A stretch of 13,283 nucleotides of DNA, from contig SLIW01000030.1 in the NCBI GenBank assembly GCA_007135435.1, forward strand, positions 1-13,283, in the 5' to 3' direction. Position numbers and translations under genes: made by a program. This document shows positions 1-7,099 of the stretch, in pieces. How positions within the stretch are numbered: position 1 is the stretch's first letter; each line of letters begins with the position of its first letter. Under the pieces are notes generated by a model, which saw nothing but the letters and a program-made list of their open reading frames with translations, was not told the origin of the DNA and searched no databases. Origin of the DNA: Natronomonas sp. (GTDB taxonomy: Archaea > Halobacteriota > Halobacteria > Halobacteriales > Haloarculaceae).

Positions 1-2055
1 CCGCCCCTCCGAATCCTTCAGGAAGATCGCGGCCTCGACGGTGTCGAGGATGGCCCGGAACTGCTGCAACGTCTCGTCGAGTACCTCCTCGCGGCGCTCC
101 CGCTCGGTGACGTCCCGGAGGACCGAGAGGTGCCTGCCGGGGAGGACGTTCGGCGTCGCCGAGAACTCGACGGTGAGCCGCTCTCCGTCCGCCCTGACCA
201 GGGGGAACGTCCCGCGGTCGGCGTCGGACCGCTGGAACGCCCGCCAGGCCTGTTCGACGTCGTAGTCGTCGGGGGCGAACGACTCGATTGACCTGCCGAG
301 GAGTTCCTCCTCCGGGAGGCCGAACAGGTCGCATGCGGCCGAGTTGACGTCGATGTACGTCGCATCGTCGTCGGCGAGCAGCATCGCGTCGAACGCCTCC
401 TCGAACACGGCGCGGAACGTCCGCTCGCTGGCGGCGAGGTCCTGCTGCGCGCGCCGGCGCTCCGTGATGTCTCCCATCACCACGGTGACGGCCGAGAGGT
501 CCTCTCCCGGCCCACGGACCGGCGCGGTACTCGTCCGCACCCATACGGGATCGGCCCCCTCCCGGGTGACCTTCGACTCGACGCCCTCGACACCTTCGCC
601 CTGCTCGATGGTCCGCGCGACAGGGTGGCGTTCGACAGGCCTCTCCTCGCCATCGGCCGTCAAGAAGGAGACGTCCAGGGACTCGAACGCCTCCCCGACG
701 AGCGTGTCGTCACCCCGACCGAGGATGTCGCGGGCCGGTCGGTTGGCCCGCACGATGGTCCCGTCCGCGTCGGTCACGAGCAGGCCGACCGGGCTGGTCG
801 CGACGATCCGATCGAGGAGCGCACGCTGCGAGGCGAGCGCGTCCTCGACCTGTTTGCGGGCGATCAGCCCGCCGACGTCCGCGGCGACGTCGCCGACGAC
901 GGTGGCCAGCCGCTCGTTCTCGTCGCGTCGCTCCCGGAGGAAGAAGGTCAGGACCGCGACGACTCGGTCGTCGGTCAGGATCGGGACGCCGAGGGCCGCT
1001 CGTAGCCCGACGTCCGCCGCGAGAGCGGTCCGCTGGAAGACCGGCTCGGCCACCTCCGACGCGTCCGAGATCCACTCTGGCGTCCCGGACGCGTAGACCC
1101 GACCGGGGAGCCCCTCGCCGACCCCGAACGTCGCCGACTCGCTGGCGTCCCTGAACGCCCCGAGCTCGTCGTCTTCGGCCAGGCCGACGACGTACTCCAG
1201 GGTCGTCCCGTCGGCTGTCGGCGTCCACGCCTCCCCGTAGGCCCACTCGGTGTGATCGATGACCGCCGCCAGTGCTCCCTCGATCCCCTGGACGAACGAG
1301 TCCGCCCCGGCGACGGTCCGGCTCACGTCCGCGACGAGTCGACGCTCGTCCTCGAGGCGTCGCCGGTCGGTCTCGTCCCGGAGGATCACCGTGTAGCCCC
1401 GCTCGTCACCGTCGTCGGCCACGCGGGGCGTGATGGTCACCGATGTCGGGAACACGGTCCCGTCGGGACGGTCGCACCAACCCTCCGCCTCGACGTATCC
1501 GTCGACGCGGGCGGCCCGGAGTGTCTCGTCGACGTCGTTTGGAGCGTCGGCGTCGCCTGGAGTGTCGAAGCCCTGCGGAAAGAGCATAGAGAACGGCTCA
1601 TCGGGGATATCGGCATCCGCCCACCCGGTGAGCTCTTCCGCCTCGGGACCCCAGGTTCGAACGCGCCCCTCGGGATCGAGAATCACGATCGCGGTCGCGT
1701 CGTTCGCGTCGGCAAGTGGGACAGTTCGATCACGGTCGTCCTTCGAAGAGCTGCCCGAGGGTTCTCCTCTGGAGAGATTTGCCACCCTAGATGCAGTCTC
1801 GGGTGTCAGATCGGGAGCGGCCGTCCCGCGAAGGGTGGTGACAGTCGTCGTCGGTCGCCACCACACCCGGCCGTTCGCGCCGACCGTCTTCGTCTCCAGG
1901 AGGTCCCGGTCGACGAGTCGTTCGAGCCGTTCGTAGGTGCTCCGTCGGCCGAGGTCGAGCCGCTCGGCGACTTCGGTCGTCGTCAGTGGCGCCCGGGAGT
2001 CGGCCACGAGAGAGAGCGTCTCCTCCAGCACCTCGGTCAGGGGCCGGGTATGCAT
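1..2055 (-). CDS. wHTH-PAS-GAF-PAS-PAS multi-domain sensor protein, C-terminus outside window
   Basis: Read on the minus strand from ATG at 2055-2053, this frame is open for all 685 codons to the window edge, so the 3' end is missing. Residues ~5-68 form a winged helix-turn-helix (TEVAERLDLGRRSTYERLER, then a wing ending RVWWRP). A PAS domain follows at ~115-230 (AIVILDPEGRVRTWGPEAEE, closing RDETDRRRLEDE). A GAF domain spans ~240-400 (GVGEGLPGRVYASG; ALGVPILTDDRVVAVLTFF). Two more PAS domains lie at ~405-535 and ~540-655 (closing GDITERRRAQ and RDVTERERRE), and a fourth begins at ~662. Haloarchaeal proteins of this build usually end either in a histidine kinase core or in a bacterio-opsin-activator-type HTH; the window cannot decide which. 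An N-terminal DNA-binding domain ahead of sensor domains suggests direct control of transcription in response to a small ligand or redox signal, which is inference. The start is supported by a TATA-like box about 27 bp upstream. It is transcribed divergently from the gene at 2295. Confidence 0.88.
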   Translation of the reverse strand, partial: MHTRPLTEVLEETLSLVADSRAPLTTTEVAERLDLGRRSTYERLERLVDRDLLETKTVGANGRVWWRPTTTVTTLRGTAAPDLTPETASRVANLSRGEPSGSSSKDDRDRTVPLADANDATAIVILDPEGRVRTWGPEAEELTGWADADIPDEPFSMLFPQGFDTPGDADAPNDVDETLRAARVDGYVEAEGWCDRPDGTVFPTSVTITPRVADDGDERGYTVILRDETDRRRLEDERRLVADVSRTVAGADSFVQGIEGALAAVIDHTEWAYGEAWTPTADGTTLEYVVGLAEDDELGAFRDASESATFGVGEGLPGRVYASGTPEWISDASEVAEPVFQRTALAADVGLRAALGVPILTDDRVVAVLTFFLRERRDENERLATVVGDVAADVGGLIARKQVEDALASQRALLDRIVATSPVGLLVTDADGTIVRANRPARDILGRGDDTLVGEAFESLDVSFLTADGEERPVERHPVARTIEQGEGVEGVESKVTREGADPVWVRTSTAPVRGPGEDLSAVTVVMGDITERRRAQQDLAASERTFRAVFEEAFDAMLLADDDATYIDVNSAACDLFGLPEEELLGRSIESFAPDDYDVEQAWRAFQRSDADRGTFPLVRADGERLTVEFSATPNVLPGRHLSVLRDVTERERREEVLDETLQQFRAILDTVEAAIFLKDSEGR

Positions 2056-2077
2056 ACCACCGGATTCGTCTGGCACC

Positions 2078-2085
2078 CCATAATC
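2078..2085 (-). promoter_or_regulatory. TATA-like box for the divergent sensor gene
   Basis: On the minus strand this reads GATTATGG and is centred about 27 bp before the ATG at 2055. Haloarchaeal TATA boxes lie about 26-28 bp before the transcription start, so the transcript would be leaderless or nearly so. No Shine-Dalgarno-like sequence precedes the ATG, which fits. The match to a TATA consensus is weak. Confidence 0.4.
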
Positions 2086-2208
2086 CCTCCGCCGTTGGAG
2101 GCCGTCCGTCCCTCGCACGCGGCTGTAGGGACCCCGTCCTGCGAGCCGATCGAGCGTGGACCGAAGGTGCCAGAACGGAAATCCGTCCGTCGACGCCACC
2201 CAACACCC

Positions 2209-2219
2209 AAATAGTTTTA
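2209..2219 (+). promoter_or_regulatory. Candidate TATA box before the DUF7344-like gene
   Basis: The AT-rich stretch AAATAGTTTTA stands out in an otherwise GC-rich 239-bp divergent gap (2056-2294). It would place a transcription start near 2240, giving a leader of roughly 35-55 nt depending on the start codon. Downstream of it a short inverted repeat, GAGTGG-CCA-CCACTC (2246-2260), could be a protein-binding site at the start of the transcript. The rest of the gap holds no convincing coding frame. Confidence 0.4.
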
Positions 2220-2294
2220 CCATTCGCTTACGGGCGACACGGACCGAGTGGCCACCACTCCGACAGAAATCGGATGGCGAGGGGATGCATCCAC

Positions 2295-2609
2295 ATGAAT
2301 CACGGCAAACAGGACGAGACGAGACGAGGCAGTGGACCGGCGCAGCTGGCCGATGATCAGCGTCACGTGTTGCTCGCGGTGGAGCGACGTCGGACGACGC
2401 TCGAAGCCCTGGAGGACGTAAACGGCCCGGTCGACCTCTACGACCTGGCGGCCGCCGTCGCGGCAGGTGAGGCCGACGAGCCCGAGGTCGACGACGACAC
2501 GGTCCAGCGCGTGGCACTCTCGCTTCACCACGCCCACCTCCCGAAGATGGCGCAGCTGGGGGTCGTGGAATACGACGCCGAGTCAACCCGGATCAGGACA
2601 CATCCGTGA
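2295..2609 (+). CDS. DUF7344-like small winged-helix protein
   Basis: A 104-residue acidic protein with no signal peptide or membrane segment. The core (residues ~17-95) follows the pattern I associate with the haloarchaeal DUF7344 family: a first helix LADDQRHVLLAVERR, the segment PVDLYDLAAAVA, an acidic loop, a helix VQRVALSLHHAHLPKMAQLG, and a short wing VVEYD. Such proteins are presumed winged-helix regulators; their targets are mostly unknown. The frame stays open upstream to 1986, but that extension is not protein-like and overlaps the promoter region of the divergent gene. ATG at 2274 is an alternative start; 2295 is preferred because a purine-rich GAGGGG lies 10 nt upstream. A strong inverted repeat begins at the stop codon. 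The nearby winged-helix gene at 2856 suggests a local regulatory cluster. No partner or signal can be read from the sequence. Confidence 0.75.
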   Translation: MNHGKQDETRRGSGPAQLADDQRHVLLAVERRRTTLEALEDVNGPVDLYDLAAAVAAGEADEPEVDDDTVQRVALSLHHAHLPKMAQLGVVEYDAESTRIRTHP

Positions 2610-2631
2610 CGTCCCGGTTTCGGACGTCACG
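2605..2631 (+). terminator. Perfect 10-bp hairpin overlapping a stop codon
   Basis: CGTGACGTCC (2605-2614) and GGACGTCACG (2622-2631) are exact reverse complements separated by a 7-nt loop. The left arm contains the TGA (2607-2609) of the DUF7344-like gene. The position suggests a 3'-end structure that stabilises the mRNA or helps termination. There is no following T-tract, which archaeal termination normally uses. A palindromic protein-binding site is the alternative. Confidence 0.45.
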
Positions 2632-2718
2632 ACCCCTGCTGGGACCACGGCATCATGGTCGTGCCTGGGTCCGGCTGTGCCGCAACGGCCAGCGAACGCT
2701 TGAACAGCGTGGAAGCGG

Positions 2719-2757
2719 CCGTCGATGGGCGATTTCTTATGATACGGCCATCGACGG
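2719..2757. promoter_or_regulatory. Inverted repeat flanking a TATA-like box; candidate operator for the winged-helix gene
   Basis: CCGTCGATGG (2719-2728) and CCATCGACGG (2748-2757) are perfect 10-bp reverse complements separated by 19 bp. The spacer contains the only AT-rich stretch nearby, TTTCTTATGATA (2733-2744), which resembles a TATA box. A direct repeat GACGGTGGA (2753-2761 and 2769-2777) overlaps the right arm. A transcription start would fall near 2763, giving a leader of about 90 nt to the ATG at 2856. The symmetry around a core promoter suggests a dimeric repressor blocking TBP/TFB. The winged-helix protein encoded just downstream is the obvious candidate for autoregulation, but that is inference. 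Confidence 0.5.
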
Positions 2758-2855
2758 TGGACCGTCTGACGGTGGATCGAACCTCGCTGACGCGATGGAC
2801 GAACCGCGATCTGGACGCCCACTCGATCGGGCGGCACTGAACGGCACCGACGACC

Positions 2856-3239
2856 ATGGAGGACGACGTACCGATGGAGGGTGACGCTGAGCCCGTTGAC
2901 CGATCGGCGGAGGCGCTGCTGGAGGTACTGGGGGACGAGGATTCCCGAGCGATCCTCCGCGTCACGATGAAGAAACCGCGGTCCGTCACCGAGCTGGTCG
3001 AGGCGTGTCAGATCCCATCGGCGACCGCCTACCGGAAGGTCGACCGGCTCGAAAACCTCGGTCTCCTCACCCAGCGGATCCGGATCGATCCCGGTGGCCG
3101 GAACAGGACGACGTACGTCGTCGATGAACGCCCAGTGTCGGTGAACGTCTCCGCCAAGAACGACTCGCTGGAGATCTCCACCAACGCTCGTGAGATCCCA
3201 TCGACGCAGGTCAGTGACGTTGACGAGGGACCGTCGTGA
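2856..3239 (+). CDS. ArsR-like winged helix-turn-helix transcriptional regulator
   Basis: A 127-residue soluble protein. Residues ~16-92 form a winged helix: first helix AEALLEVLGDEDSRAILRV, second helix SVTELVEACQ, recognition helix SATAYRKVDRLENLGLL (55-71), then a basic beta-wing TQRIRIDPGGRNRTTYVV (72-89). This matches the ArsR-like HTH_20 group common in haloarchaea. The C-terminal ~35 residues (VSVNVSAKNDSLEIST and on) are polar and may form a beta-hairpin or dimer arm. There are no metal-binding Cys or His clusters, so metal sensing is not indicated. An in-frame TGA lies 18 bp upstream, so the start is ATG 2856 or the internal ATG at 2874. Haloarchaeal genes of this type are often followed by a small membrane protein; here none is present, and an MFS transporter begins 194 bp later. 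It may regulate itself through the inverted repeat at 2719-2757, the transporter, or both. Confidence 0.8.
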   Translation: MEDDVPMEGDAEPVDRSAEALLEVLGDEDSRAILRVTMKKPRSVTELVEACQIPSATAYRKVDRLENLGLLTQRIRIDPGGRNRTTYVVDERPVSVNVSAKNDSLEISTNAREIPSTQVSDVDEGPS

Positions 3240-3433
3240 GTCACCGAACGACGACGGCGAACACGGCGGCTGAACACGGATACCCGGCGGCGGTTCCTGA
3301 ATCGAACGCCGTGGCGAGCGCTCCGTCTCGACCACGAGACGGAGATCCGGCGGTCGATTCGCGGTCAATTGTTCCGCGACCCGTTCATTGACACGTCACC
3401 GCTGCAGACCTTCAGGAACGGCGCTGGCCCAAC
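3240..3433 (+). other. Gap between regulator and transporter with a coding-like but startless frame
   Basis: No intact gene is assigned here. The regulator's own frame stays open after its TGA for about 90 codons (3240-3509) without any ATG or GTG start. It has fairly high G/C at third positions and a protein-like stretch (RRFLNRTPWRALRLDHETEI). A separate 51-codon frame begins at GTG 3236, overlapping the regulator's stop by GTGA, but its sequence is low-complexity Ala/Pro/Ser/Arg. The gap could be a decayed gene or a lost C-terminal extension. I see no clear TATA box for the transporter in it. Confidence 0.3.
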
Positions 3434-4747
3434 GTGTCGTCGACAGGATCGTCAGAACTGGGGCGCAGTCCGCTCGGTCTGTTCCGGAACCCCGAGTTCG
3501 TCGCGCTGACGTCGGTGCGATTCGTCAGCGGCATGGCGTTCGCGACGATCATCATCGCCCTCGCGCTCTACGCGGATCTGTTCGAGGCCTCGGGGATCGC
3601 CGCCGGGCTGTTCGGCACGGCCTACGCGGCCGTTCGCCTTGTGTTGGTCCTCCCCCTCGGTCGGAAGATCGACCTCGGCAACTCGAAGCGGTACCTGCTT
3701 CTCGGACTGGTCCTGAACGTCCTCCTGCTGGTCGGGTTGACCCTCGTGCAGACCCTCGAGCACGTGATCTTCCTCCGGGGGTTCCAGGCGATCGGCTCGA
3801 TCATGCTCTGGGTGACCGGCGTCGCCGTCGTCGGCGAGATCGCCCCCGACGACGGTCGCGGGCTCTGGATCGGCACGTACAACCAGGTCCGGTCCATTGC
3901 GAGCCTCCTGGGCGACGTTGTCGGCGGCGCCCTCCTGTTCCTCTACGGCTTCGACGTGACCTACGCCGTCCTGATCGGCCTGACGCTCCTCTCGACCGTC
4001 GCCGTGTTCCTGTTCGTCCGGGACGACCCCGGTACTCGGGCCGACCCCGAAGACGCGACTGGTATTGAGGCGCTGGTGCGGCTGCTCAGGCGCCGCGCGA
4101 TCGGCGCGCTGGTCGCGTTCCGCTTCTCGTTCAGCTTCGGCAAGATGGCGGTGATCATCTTCCTGCCGATCTACGCCCGCACCCAGTTCGGCATGAACGC
4201 CTTCCTCATCGGCGGCATCCTTGCCGGCGGCAAGCTCACCAAGGGGCTCGCACAGGGATACGTGGGCGAGTTCGCGGATCGCGTCGGCCGCGAACAGTGG
4301 TTCATCTTCGCCGGGACGATCGGCTACGCGCTCGGGACGGCACTGATCCCGGCCGCGCCGCTGGCATCCGTGGTGATCGATCCCGTCACGATCGCCGCCG
4401 GCGGACGCGAGCTCACGCTCGTCCCGGCCTTCTTCCTCCTGTTCGCGGCCTACAGCATCCTCGGCCTCGCCGATAGCCTCCGATTGCCGACGAGCATGGC
4501 GCTGTTCGTCGAGGAGGGCGACCACTACGACTCGGTCGCCGCCAGCCTGTCGCTCCGGTCGGTGTCGTGGCAGGTAGGTGCCATCCTCGGGCCGCTGGTC
4601 GTCGGCGCGATGTTCGACTTCGTCTCGTTCCTCGCGGGGTTCTGGCTCGCGGCGGGATTGATGGTCGTGGCCGGTGTCGTGTTCCTGGCCCTGTTCGAGG
4701 TCGAGGGGGCCCCGTCCGGAACGGCCGTTCCGGCCAGTCAGGATTGA
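3434..4747 (+). CDS. Major facilitator superfamily (MFS) transporter
   Basis: A 437-residue integral membrane protein with about 12 hydrophobic segments, six on each side of a charged central loop (residues ~196-222). Approximate segments: 23-48, 54-77, 87-108, 112-136, 154-172, 176-196, 223-248, 254-275, 288-316, 328-348, 376-398 and 400-422. An MFS signature A-like motif LPLGRKIDLGNSKR (74-87) lies between helices 2 and 3, and a weaker one, YVGEFADRVGREQ (276-288), lies at the equivalent place in the second half. Family members move small solutes or drugs across the membrane, usually coupled to ion gradients; no substrate can be inferred. The start is GTG 3434; the next in-frame ATG, 3533, would remove the first half of helix 1 and is less likely. 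Co-expression with the winged-helix gene is possible but the 194-bp gap argues against a tight operon. Weak helix-flanking Asp/Glu is normal for haloarchaeal membrane proteins. Confidence 0.87.
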   Translation: MSSTGSSELGRSPLGLFRNPEFVALTSVRFVSGMAFATIIIALALYADLFEASGIAAGLFGTAYAAVRLVLVLPLGRKIDLGNSKRYLLLGLVLNVLLLVGLTLVQTLEHVIFLRGFQAIGSIMLWVTGVAVVGEIAPDDGRGLWIGTYNQVRSIASLLGDVVGGALLFLYGFDVTYAVLIGLTLLSTVAVFLFVRDDPGTRADPEDATGIEALVRLLRRRAIGALVAFRFSFSFGKMAVIIFLPIYARTQFGMNAFLIGGILAGGKLTKGLAQGYVGEFADRVGREQWFIFAGTIGYALGTALIPAAPLASVVIDPVTIAAGGRELTLVPAFFLLFAAYSILGLADSLRLPTSMALFVEEGDHYDSVAASLSLRSVSWQVGAILGPLVVGAMFDFVSFLAGFWLAAGLMVVAGVVFLALFEVEGAPSGTAVPASQD

Positions 4748-4748
4748 T

Positions 4749-4999
4749 ATGCGTCCGCTCCTCGACGATGATCACGTCCGTTTCGGGATCGAGCGCCACG
4801 ATACCGCACGGGGATCACGAACATCGAGTGGATACTCCGCCCCGGCGTGGAGCCGCTGGGACACCTCGGGGACCCGCACCCGGTCCCGGAGATCGGTCCC
4901 TGGGCGTCGATCCACCTCACTGTCAAATCGACGTGGATCGGCGTCGAACCGACGTGGATCGACGTCGAATCGACGTGGATCGGGGTCGAACCGACGTGA
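4749..4999 (+). pseudogene. Possible frameshifted small gene ending in heptapeptide repeats
   Basis: Just after the transporter stop, ATG 4749 opens a frame beginning MRPLLDDDHVRFGIERHDTA that looks coding until about 4808. Coding character then moves to a different frame (codons in phase with 4814), reading ITNIEWILRPGVEPLGHLG and on to TGA 4997-4999. Over 33 codons of that second part about 90% of third positions are G/C, against about 70% of first positions, the usual coding signature here. It has no start codon of its own before GTG 4847. The tail is made of heptapeptide repeats (TWIGVEP, TWIDVES, TWIGVEP). A single indel near 4810 would join the two parts into an ~83-residue protein. I cannot tell a genuine frameshift from a sequencing error, and a minus-strand frame (ALDPETDVIIVEERTHINPD, 4797 downward) also looks partly protein-like, so confidence is low. 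Confidence 0.3.
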
Positions 5000-5033
5000 A
5001 TCGGCGTCGAATGGGCATCGAATCGAGAGCGAA
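4928..5033 (+). repeat. 21-bp tandem repeat, four good units plus a degenerate fifth
   Basis: Four adjacent 21-bp units lie at 4928-4948, 4949-4969, 4970-4990 and 4991-5011. The consensus is about (T/C)CGACGTGGATCG, one or two variable bases, then GTCGAA. Units 1 and 3 start with T, units 2 and 4 with C, hinting at a 42-bp higher-order period. A 22-bp degenerate unit follows (5012-5033). An inverted partial copy, CGTCGATCCAC, lies at 4905-4915. Because 21 is divisible by three, all frames give heptapeptide repeats. There are no spacers, so this is not CRISPR. The array ends about 25 bp before the histidine kinase TATA box. Confidence 0.85.
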
Positions 5034-5057
5034 CCGGACCACCGCACCACACCGTAA

Positions 5058-5065
5058 CATTATAT
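5058..5065 (+). promoter_or_regulatory. TATA box of the histidine kinase gene
   Basis: ACATTATA/TATCC is the most AT-rich stretch of the gap and is centred about 28 bp before ATG 5090. This is the spacing expected for a leaderless haloarchaeal transcript, and no Shine-Dalgarno-like sequence precedes the ATG. Confidence 0.6.
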
Positions 5066-5089
5066 CCACTCGACACCCACCAGCGGGTC

Positions 5090-7099
5090 ATGGACGCCTG
5101 GAAACGGGTCCTGGACGCGCTCGGAGGTCGGCGGATCCTCGTCGCTCTCGGGGTGATCTACGTCGTCGCCGCGTTCGGGCTGTTCTTCGGCGAACTCGTC
5201 CGCGGTGCGCCGGTCGGGGACATCCCGCTCAACTTCTTCCTCATCGGCGGTCCGGGCGTCGTGCTGCTCGTCGGTGGCTACCGGTTGCCGGAGACAGACA
5301 TCGAGCCGCGGTTCTACGCGACGGTCGCCGGCTGGAGTCTCGGGGCGATCGCTGTCATGGCGGTCATCCTGGTGCTCTACCACCTCCAGCCGGGTGTCGC
5401 GATCAGCGGACCGATCCAGAACAGCCTGATCCTCACGGGACTGGCGGGCGTGGCCGGCTTCGCCGCCGGGAGCCACAACGCCCGGGCCAGGACGCGCGCC
5501 TTCGAACTCGAGCGCTACGAGAAGACCGTCGAGACCGTCTGGGACGGCGTGACGATGCTCGACGACGACGACCGGTTCGTGATGGTGAACGAGGCGATCT
5601 GCGAGATGACCGGGTACGATCGCGAGGAGATCGTCGGCGCCCACGCCACGAAGATCCTCGACGAGACCGCCTACGAGCGAGCGGGCGAGCTCCACGACAA
5701 GGTGGCCGAGGGCGAGCTCGACGTCGCCACGATGGAGTACGACCTGCAGACCGCCGACGGGGGGTCGATCCCGGTGGAGGCCCGGTTCGGCCCCGTCGAG
5801 TTCGAGGACGGATCCGTCGGGGGCACCGGGGTGATCCGCGACGCGACCGAGCGCCTGGAACGCGAGCGGACGCTCGAGCAGCGGGCGCGTCAGCAGCAGG
5901 TGGTCTCCGACCTCGGTCAGCTCGCCCTCGAGACGGACGACCTCGACGAGCTCATGGAGGAGGCGGCCCGACGCGTGGCGATCACCCTCGACACCGACCA
6001 CTGCAAGGTCCTCGAGCTGGACCACGAGGGCGAGACGCTCCAGTTCCGGCTCCGTCAGGGCGTGGGGTGGGACGCGGGCCACGTCGGGGAGGCGACGGTG
6101 TCGGCGACCGAGACGGACTCCCCGGCCGCCTACACCCTCGCGAGCGACCGGCCGGTCGTCGTCGAGGACTTCGAGACCGAGACCCGGTTCAGTGGGTCCG
6201 ACCTGCTGGCGAGCCACGACGTCCGCAGCGGGATCAGCACCATCATCGGCCCGTTCGACGAGCCGTGGGGCATCCTGGGCGCATACGGCACCGACCGCCG
6301 GTCGTTCAGCGAGGAGGACGTCAACTTCGTCCAGAGCGTCGCCAACATCCTCGCGGAGGCGATCGAGCGCTACCAGTACAAGGAGGAGCTCGAGGGCCTC
6401 GTCGCCGACCTCGAGGAGTCCAACGAGCGCCTGGAGCAGTTCGCCTACGCGGCCTCCCACGACCTCCAGGAGCCGCTGCGGATGGTCTCGTCGTACCTCC
6501 AGCTGATCGACCGACGCTACGAGGACGTCCTCGACGAGGAGGGCCGGGAGTTCCTGGCGTTCGCCGTCGACGGCGCCGACCGGATGCGGGCGATGATCGA
6601 GGGGCTGCTCGAGTACTCCCGCGTGGAGACGGAGGGCCGACCGCTCGAGTCGGTGGACCTGGAGGGGGTGCTCGCGGACGCGATGGACGACCTCGAGCTC
6701 CGCATCACCCAGAGCGAGGCGGAGATCGAGGTCGGAGCGCTGCCCCGCGTCACGGGCGACGAACATCAGCTCCGACAGGTCCTCCAGAACCTCCTGGACA
6801 ACGCGATCGAGTACAGTGGCGACCATCCGCCACGGGTTCGTGTGTGGGCCGACCGGAACGGCGCGGAGTGGACGGTGTCGGTCCGGGACGACGGCGTGGG
6901 GATCGACCCGGCCGACCAGGAACGGATCTTCGAGGTGTTCCAGCGACTGAGCGCCGCGACCGACCACGACGGCTCCGGGATCGGCCTGGCGCTCTGTGAA
7001 CGGATCGTGGACCGCCACGGCGGCGAGATCTCGGTCGAGTCCGAACCCGGCGAGGGATCGACCTTCTCGTTTACGCTCCCCGCTGACGTGGGACGATGA
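5090..7099 (+). CDS. Membrane-anchored PAS-GAF sensor histidine kinase
   Basis: A 669-residue protein with a complete kinase core. Four hydrophobic segments (residues ~15-37, 47-64, 76-99 and 106-127) make a membrane anchor with little extracellular sequence. A PAS domain covers ~140-258 (TMLDDDDRFVMVNEAICEMT, closing IRDATERLERE). A GAF domain covers ~270-428. The dimerisation/phosphoacceptor domain has the H-box FAYAASHDLQEPLRM with His457. The ATPase domain carries the N-box NLLDNAIEYS (567-576), G1 box DDGVGID (600-606), F-box region IFEVFQRL (613-620) and G2 box GSGIGLAL (628-635). The protein ends after the ATPase domain with no receiver domain. It should autophosphorylate on His457 and pass the phosphate to a separate response regulator, but none is encoded in the window. 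The signal is unknown; the membrane part is too compact for a large external sensor, so an intracellular ligand bound by PAS or GAF is likely. The start is fixed by the TATA spacing. Confidence 0.93.
   Translation: MDAWKRVLDALGGRRILVALGVIYVVAAFGLFFGELVRGAPVGDIPLNFFLIGGPGVVLLVGGYRLPETDIEPRFYATVAGWSLGAIAVMAVILVLYHLQPGVAISGPIQNSLILTGLAGVAGFAAGSHNARARTRAFELERYEKTVETVWDGVTMLDDDDRFVMVNEAICEMTGYDREEIVGAHATKILDETAYERAGELHDKVAEGELDVATMEYDLQTADGGSIPVEARFGPVEFEDGSVGGTGVIRDATERLERERTLEQRARQQQVVSDLGQLALETDDLDELMEEAARRVAITLDTDHCKVLELDHEGETLQFRLRQGVGWDAGHVGEATVSATETDSPAAYTLASDRPVVVEDFETETRFSGSDLLASHDVRSGISTIIGPFDEPWGILGAYGTDRRSFSEEDVNFVQSVANILAEAIERYQYKEELEGLVADLEESNERLEQFAYAASHDLQEPLRMVSSYLQLIDRRYEDVLDEEGREFLAFAVDGADRMRAMIEGLLEYSRVETEGRPLESVDLEGVLADAMDDLELRITQSEAEIEVGALPRVTGDEHQLRQVLQNLLDNAIEYSGDHPPRVRVWADRNGAEWTVSVRDDGVGIDPADQERIFEVFQRLSAATDHDGSGIGLALCERIVDRHGGEISVESEPGEGSTFSFTLPADVGR

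Noticed and set aside
1986..2294. Upstream extension of the DUF7344-like frame
   Set aside because: It overlaps the divergent sensor gene and both promoter regions and is Arg/Pro-rich with no family match.
3236..3391. 51-codon frame starting with a GTGA overlap of the winged-helix stop
   Set aside because: The overlap looks like coupling, but the product is low-complexity, has no membrane segment like the small partners often found there, and lacks coding bias compared with the alternative frame.
3452..4525. 357-codon minus-strand open frame opposite the MFS transporter
   Set aside because: The translation is a monotonous Glu/Asp/Arg/Gln-rich sequence, typical of the complement of hydrophobic codons. 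The transporter frame is well supported.
4928..5033. CRISPR array
   Set aside because: The 21-bp units are directly adjacent with no unique spacers, and no cas genes are present.
4567..6999. 810-codon plus-strand frame spanning the transporter end and the kinase
   Set aside because: It is an Arg/Gly-rich out-of-frame shadow crossing two well-supported genes.
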